In this document: positions 5,796-9,232 of the stretch, one piece after another | Layout of the letters: each line of letters begins with the position of its first letter | Numbering within the stretch: position 1 is the first letter of the stretch | From: JACKNG01 sp040904625 | GTDB taxonomy: Bacteria; Pseudomonadota; Gammaproteobacteria; Ga0077536 | DNA length: 9,232 bases | Direction: 5' to 3' | NCBI GenBank assembly: GCA_040904625.1 | Contig: JBBDTC010000082.1 | Coordinates: forward strand, 1 to 9,232 | Made by a program: the position numbers and the translations under genes | Notes under the pieces: generated by a model | Told to the model about the DNA's origin: nothing | Seen by the model: only the letters and a program-made list of their open reading frames with translations | Database searches by the model: none

Positions 5796-7157
5796 ATGCG
5801 TTCCCTGCGTGGCCGAATCCTCTTCACCGCGAGCCTGGTGCTGGCCGGTTTTCTCAGTGGCGCCAGCATGCTGCTCGATCGCGCGTTTCGGCAAAGTGCG
5901 CTCGACGGTGTGGAAGACCGTCTGCGCGGCCGCATCTTCATGCTGATTGGCGCCGCCGATTTCGATGTCGGCGCATTCGATGAGCTGATCGGGGAGTTGC
6001 CGGACCCGGCGCTATTGACTCCGGGCTCGGGCCATTACGCCCGAATCGTGGCGCTGGATTCGAAGGCGGCATGGGCGAGTCGCTCGATGCTCGGCCTCGA
6101 ATTGGATACGCTTCCATCGCCCGATATCGGCACCTGGCGCCTGGGACACACCACCAGTTCGAGTGGCGAGGACTTGTTTGCGCTCACCTATGGCATCCTT
6201 TGGGAGGGCGTCGGCGATGGCGCACCGCGTCGCTTCACTATCGAGGCCTACGAGAGTGAAGCGCTTTATCGTGCGACCGTAAGCCACTTCCGGCGTAGCT
6301 TGTGGCTGTGGTTTGCTGCATTGAGTGTCGCGCTGCTGTTCGTCCAGGCGTTCAATCTGAGCCGCGGTCTGCGCCCTTTGGCGCGGGTCGGCGAGGAAGT
6401 GCGGGCTATCGAGGCGGGACACCAGGAACAGCTGCTCGGTTCCTATCCGAGCGAATTGACCGCTCTGACGCGCAGCCTGAACAAGCTTCTACACCATAAT
6501 CGCGACAGCCTGCGTCGCTACCGGAATGCGCTCGGCGACCTGGCCCATTCAATCAAGACACCGCTCGCCGTGTTGCGTAATGAGCTCGAGCGCGGCGCGC
6601 CTGACCTGGACGCACGTCGGACGATGCTCGAACAGGTAGAACGCCTCGACCGCACCGTGCAATACCATTTGCAGCGCGCCTCGACGCTCGGCAGTCGATT
6701 GCTTTCGCCGCCGCGTGCACTGGCGCCGGTGGTCGAGCGTATCGTCGATACCCTCCGCAAGGTCTATGCCGAGCGCGATATCGTCATCGAGACGGCGCTC
6801 GAAGCCGGCGCGTCCTTCCCGGGCGACGAGGGTGACCTGATGGAGATCGTGGGCAATCTGGCAGATAACGCCTGCAAATGGGCTACCGGCCGCGTGCTCG
6901 TCGAGGCACGTACTGAGCGCGCAGTTGACGGCATACGGCACCTCCTGCTGCGGGTACACGACGACGGACCCGGCATACCGGCCGGTCAGATAGAGCGACT
7001 GATGCAGCGCGGTGCCCGGCTCGACGAGTCTGTCGAAGGCCACGGTATCGGCCTGGCCGTAGTGCGGGACATGGTCGAGGGTGCGTACCATGGCCGTCTG
7101 ACACTGGCGAGCTCCGCACAAGGGACGATCGCCAGCGTCGAGTTGCCTTGGACATGA
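5796..7157 (+). CDS. phoQ: PhoQ-like membrane sensor histidine kinase
   Basis: Inner-membrane sensor kinase that should phosphorylate the adjacent PhoP-like regulator. The order is: cytoplasmic basic start (MRSLRGR), TM1 (about residues 8-27), a periplasmic sensor of about 140 residues (28-167), TM2 (168-188), a HAMP-like linker (about 189-240), the dimerisation/phosphotransfer helix LGDLAHSIKTPLAVLRNELE with phosphoacceptor His251, and the ATPase domain with N box NLADNACKW (354-362), G1 DDGPGIP (389-395) and G2 GHGIGLAVVRD (415-425). The HSIKTPLAVL and DNACKW spellings are those of the PhoQ branch. The 453-residue length is normal. The ATG at 5796 is the only ATG that leaves TM1 complete; its ribosome-binding site is poor, so coupling to phoP is likely. 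The sensor shows no contiguous acidic cluster like that of enterobacterial PhoQ, so the same Mg2+-type ligand should not be assumed. Confidence 0.9.
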   Translation: MRSLRGRILFTASLVLAGFLSGASMLLDRAFRQSALDGVEDRLRGRIFMLIGAADFDVGAFDELIGELPDPALLTPGSGHYARIVALDSKAAWASRSMLGLELDTLPSPDIGTWRLGHTTSSSGEDLFALTYGILWEGVGDGAPRRFTIEAYESEALYRATVSHFRRSLWLWFAALSVALLFVQAFNLSRGLRPLARVGEEVRAIEAGHQEQLLGSYPSELTALTRSLNKLLHHNRDSLRRYRNALGDLAHSIKTPLAVLRNELERGAPDLDARRTMLEQVERLDRTVQYHLQRASTLGSRLLSPPRALAPVVERIVDTLRKVYAERDIVIETALEAGASFPGDEGDLMEIVGNLADNACKWATGRVLVEARTERAVDGIRHLLLRVHDDGPGIPAGQIERLMQRGARLDESVEGHGIGLAVVRDMVEGAYHGRLTLASSAQGTIASVELPWT

Positions 7158-7166
7158 TCGCGCTGC

Positions 7167-7187
7167 GGCGGTGTAACCGCCCTTTGT
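7167..7187 (+). terminator. Possible weak terminator after phoQ, overlapping the fabA promoter
   Basis: GGCGGT (7167-7172) pairs with ACCGCC (7176-7181) to make a 6-bp GC-rich stem with a three-base loop, or a 5-bp stem with a TGTAA loop. CTTTGTT follows. The stem lies 10 bases after the phoQ stop. The short stem and weak T run suggest partial termination at best. The same symmetric bases fall in the -35 zone of the fabA promoter candidate, so they could instead be an operator. Confidence 0.35.
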
Positions 7188-7193
7188 TATACT
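7185..7193 (+). promoter_or_regulatory. Extended -10 promoter for fabA
   Basis: TGTTATACT contains TATACT (7188-7193), a five-of-six match to the -10 consensus, with the TG of an extended -10 element correctly placed at 7185-7186. No -35 hexamer is visible 16-18 bp upstream, as is usual for extended -10 promoters. Transcription would start near 7200, about 19 bases before the fabA ATG. Confidence 0.55.
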
Positions 7194-7218
7194 GCGGCCC
7201 CAACGTCGCAGGTCCGTC

Positions 7219-7785
7219 ATGTCCCCAGTTCCGAATTCTCCGCTCAACGCCGACGCTCCGGTCATCCTTGCCGGTCGTTCGAGCACAACGTTCGACTATG
7301 ACGGGTTGATCGCCTGCGGTAAGGGCGAATTGTTTGGCCCGGGCAACGCACAGCTGCCGCTGCCACCGATGCTGATGTTCGACCGCATCACGCATATCGA
7401 CGACAGCAGCGGCAAGTACAACCGCGGCCTCATGACGGCGGAACTCGATATCCGCCCCGAACTGTGGTTCTTCAACTGCCATTTCGAAGGTGATCCGGTC
7501 ATGCCGGGTTGTCTCGGGCTGGATGCCATGTGGCAACTGGTCGGGTTTTTCCTGGCCTGGAAAGGCGGACTGGGGCGCGGTCGTGCCTTGGGCGCGGCTG
7601 ATATACAGTTCACCGGTCAGGTGACTCCGGCCCACGAGCTGGTCCGCTACACGGTGCATATCAAACGCATCATCGCGCGTTCCTTGGTCATGGGGATCGC
7701 GGATGCGACGATGGAAGTCGACGGCAAGCTGATCTACGAAGGCAGCAGCCTGCGCGTCGGCCTGTTCGTCGACGGCCAGCTCTGA
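7219..7785 (+). CDS. fabA: 3-hydroxyacyl-[acyl-carrier-protein] dehydratase/isomerase FabA
   Basis: Cytoplasmic hot-dog-fold enzyme of anaerobic unsaturated fatty acid synthesis. It dehydrates 3-hydroxydecanoyl-ACP and isomerises trans-2- to cis-3-decenoyl-ACP. The signature WFFNCHFEGDPVMPGCLGLDAMWQLVGFF holds both catalytic residues, His88 and Asp102, equivalent to E. coli His70 and Asp84. GKGELFGPGNAQLP, ALGAADIQFTGQV and GKLIYEGSSLRVGLF are also FabA-specific rather than FabZ-specific. At 188 residues it is longer than the 172-residue E. coli protein because about 18 extra residues lie before the conserved core. No other ATG exists before the core (the next is Met51, inside it), and CAGG (7209-7212) lies 6 bases upstream, so this start is kept. 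fabB, which usually accompanies fabA, is not in the window. The gene has its own promoter candidate and converges on hemL. Confidence 0.97.
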   Translation: MSPVPNSPLNADAPVILAGRSSTTFDYDGLIACGKGELFGPGNAQLPLPPMLMFDRITHIDDSSGKYNRGLMTAELDIRPELWFFNCHFEGDPVMPGCLGLDAMWQLVGFFLAWKGGLGRGRALGAADIQFTGQVTPAHELVRYTVHIKRIIARSLVMGIADATMEVDGKLIYEGSSLRVGLFVDGQL

Positions 7786-7801
7786 AGTACCTGAAAGGCG
7801 C

Positions 7802-9094
7802 TCAAGCCCCGGCGATTAGCGCGAAGGCGTTGTCGGCAGCCGCGATGGTTGCCGCAATCTCGGCCTCGCCATGTGCCGCGGAAACGAATCCCGCTTCATA
7901 AGCCGATGGTGCGAGATTCACACCGTGTTGCAGCATGAGGTGGAAAAACTGCCGAAAGCGATCAACGTCGCACGCGGTGACCTGCTCGAATCGGGTAACC
8001 GGTGAATCATCGCTGAAGAACAAGCCGAACATGCCGCAGACATGGTTGGTGGTGAACGGCACGCCAGCCGCCCGTGCCGCTGCTTCGAGGCGTTTGCACA
8101 GTTCGCGCGTTTGCTCCAGGAGGGCGGCGTGGAATCCTGGTGTGTCGACCAGAGCCAGGGTGGCGAGGCCGCTGGCCATGGCGAGCGGATTGCCGGACAG
8201 CGTTCCTGCCTGATAGACCGGGCCCGTCGGGGCAAAGCGATCCATGATGTCATGCGGTCCGGCGATGGCGCCAACGGGTAAACCGCCGCCGATAACCTTG
8301 CCGAGAACGGTCAGGTCGGGGGCGATCCCGAACAAGGCCTGCGCGCCGCCGCGATGCACGCGAAAGCCGGTCATGACCTCGTCGAAGATGAGTACGGTGC
8401 CATGTTTGGCGGTCAGTTCGCGCAGGGTCTCGAGAAAACCGTCGACGGGCGGGACGCAATTCATATTGCCCGCCACGGGCTCGACTATCAGCGCGGCTAT
8501 CTCGTCGCCGATGGCGTCGAAGACCTCGCGCGCCTGGCCAGCGTCGTTGTAGCGCAGCGTCGTTGTGAGCTCGGCCAGCGCTGCCGGAACGCCTGGGGAG
8601 TTCGGAACGCCCAGCGTCAGCGCGCCAGAGCCGGCCTTGACGAGCAGGGAGTCCGCATGGCCGTGATAGCAACCTTCGAACTTGACGATACGATCGCGTC
8701 CGGTCACCCCTCGCGCGAGGCGAATGGCACTCATCGCGGCTTCTGTTCCGGAGCTGACAAAACGGACTTTCTCTGCCGTTGGCAGCATGTCCACTATCTT
8801 CTCGGCAAGCAGCGTTTCGAGTTCGTTCGGGGCACCGAAGCTCAAGCCCATTTCAAGCTGTTTCTGTAATGCCGCGATGACGGCGGGGTGACCGTGGCCG
8901 GCGATCATCGGGCCCCAGCTGCCGATGTAGTCCACGTAGCGATTGCCGTCGGCATCCGTCAGCCAGGCTCCCTCGCCTGCGGTGAAATAGATGGGTGTGC
9001 CGCCTACCCCGTTGAAGGCGCGAACCGGAGAGCTGACACCACCGGGCATGACCAGTGAGGCGGCGGCAAAGAGTTGTTCTGATCGATTAGGCAT
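7802..9094 (-). CDS. hemL: Glutamate-1-semialdehyde 2,1-aminomutase
   Basis: PLP-dependent cytoplasmic enzyme that converts glutamate-1-semialdehyde to 5-aminolevulinate, the last step of the C5 route to haem and other tetrapyrroles. The 430 residues match the usual ~426. Recognisable segments are MPGGVSSPVRAFNGVGGTP (16-34), YVDYIGSWGPMIAGHGHP (53-70), SSGTEAAMSAIRLARG (114-129), KFEGCYHGHADSLLVKAGSGALTLGVPNSPGVP (138-170), VEPVAGNMNCVPP (204-216) and IFDEVMTGFRV (236-246). The PLP-binding lysine is Lys266 in TVLGKVIGGGLPVGA. PTGPVYQAGTLSGNPLAMA follows. The ATG at 9094 gives the normal N-terminus (MPNRSEQLFAAA), but the same frame stays open to the window edge and the ribosome-binding site is weak. 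It converges on fabA with only 16 bp between the stop codons. Confidence 0.97.
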   Translation of the reverse strand: MPNRSEQLFAAASLVMPGGVSSPVRAFNGVGGTPIYFTAGEGAWLTDADGNRYVDYIGSWGPMIAGHGHPAVIAALQKQLEMGLSFGAPNELETLLAEKIVDMLPTAEKVRFVSSGTEAAMSAIRLARGVTGRDRIVKFEGCYHGHADSLLVKAGSGALTLGVPNSPGVPAALAELTTTLRYNDAGQAREVFDAIGDEIAALIVEPVAGNMNCVPPVDGFLETLRELTAKHGTVLIFDEVMTGFRVHRGGAQALFGIAPDLTVLGKVIGGGLPVGAIAGPHDIMDRFAPTGPVYQAGTLSGNPLAMASGLATLALVDTPGFHAALLEQTRELCKRLEAAARAAGVPFTTNHVCGMFGLFFSDDSPVTRFEQVTACDVDRFRQFFHLMLQHGVNLAPSAYEAGFVSAAHGEAEIAATIAAADNAFALIAGA

Positions 9095-9232
9095 GGGCTT
9101 TGTGTCGTTCTGCTGATTTTGAGAAATTCGGATCGCTGCGCGCAGGCGACCAGCTGGCGGCGTATTTCGGCGCCATTCTCGGGTCTCTCGACGGCGACCG
9201 CAATGATGTCGCTTGCGCGGCTGGCACGGGCC
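9095..9232. other. Unassigned 138 bases upstream of hemL, cut by window edge
   Basis: No gene can be named here. On the minus strand, all three frames stay open from the window edge to the hemL start. One of them (first base 9230) ends in a TAA that overlaps the hemL start codon region (ATGCCTAA), which would suit the 3' end of an upstream cotranscribed gene. The frame starting at 9231 has more protein-like codon use (DIIAVAVERPENGAEIRRQLV) but would run about 90 bases into hemL. On the plus strand a frame encoding FEKFGSLRAGDQLAAYFGAILG is also open, but it has no ATG. The stretch is too short to choose. Confidence 0.4.

Noticed and set aside
7799..8869. Several plus-strand open frames opposite hemL
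   Set aside because: They mirror the HemL codons and have no family resemblance of their own.

Overview
The window is a GC-rich (roughly 60% by eye), gene-dense stretch of bacterial chromosome, most probably from a gammaproteobacterium. The evidence is a FabA-type hydroxydecanoyl-ACP dehydratase, the C5-pathway enzyme HemL, the end of an atp operon followed by glmU (atpD-atpC-glmU), an RraA of the gammaproteobacterial type, and a PhoP/PhoQ-like two-component pair. I cannot name the genus. Nearly all of it is core housekeeping or regulatory sequence, and I see no defence, phage or biosynthetic cluster.

Layout: positions 1-1421 hold the 3' part of atpD (cut by the window edge) and complete atpC, followed by a clean stem-loop that probably terminates the atp operon. 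A candidate sigma-70 promoter then leads into glmU (1584-2948). Between glmU and rraA sits a 143-bp element with perfect 18-bp terminal inverted repeats, flanked by TTAA/CTAA. It has no ORF of its own and looks like a MITE (non-autonomous insertion sequence relative). rraA (3153-3629) and a Nit1-like carbon-nitrogen hydrolase (3660-4490) follow on the same strand.

Positions 4491-4831 contain no convincing gene but may hold the promoter region of the next operon. That operon has three genes: a small secreted PepSY-like protein (4832-5074), a PhoP-like response regulator that overlaps it by one base (5074-5763), and a PhoQ-like membrane sensor kinase (5796-7157). A short stem-loop and an extended -10 promoter separate it from fabA (7219-7785). 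hemL lies convergently on the minus strand (7802-9094), only 16 bp from the end of fabA. The last 138 bases are unassigned.

How the genes relate: AtpD and AtpC are parts of the F1 ATP synthase. GlmU makes UDP-GlcNAc for peptidoglycan and LPS, FabA makes the unsaturated acyl chains of membrane lipids, and HemL makes 5-aminolevulinate for tetrapyrroles. The PepSY/PhoP/PhoQ-like operon is a signalling unit of the kind that usually senses envelope conditions. The two features most worth a second look are the MITE-like element just upstream of rraA and the coupled PepSY-regulator-kinase operon.
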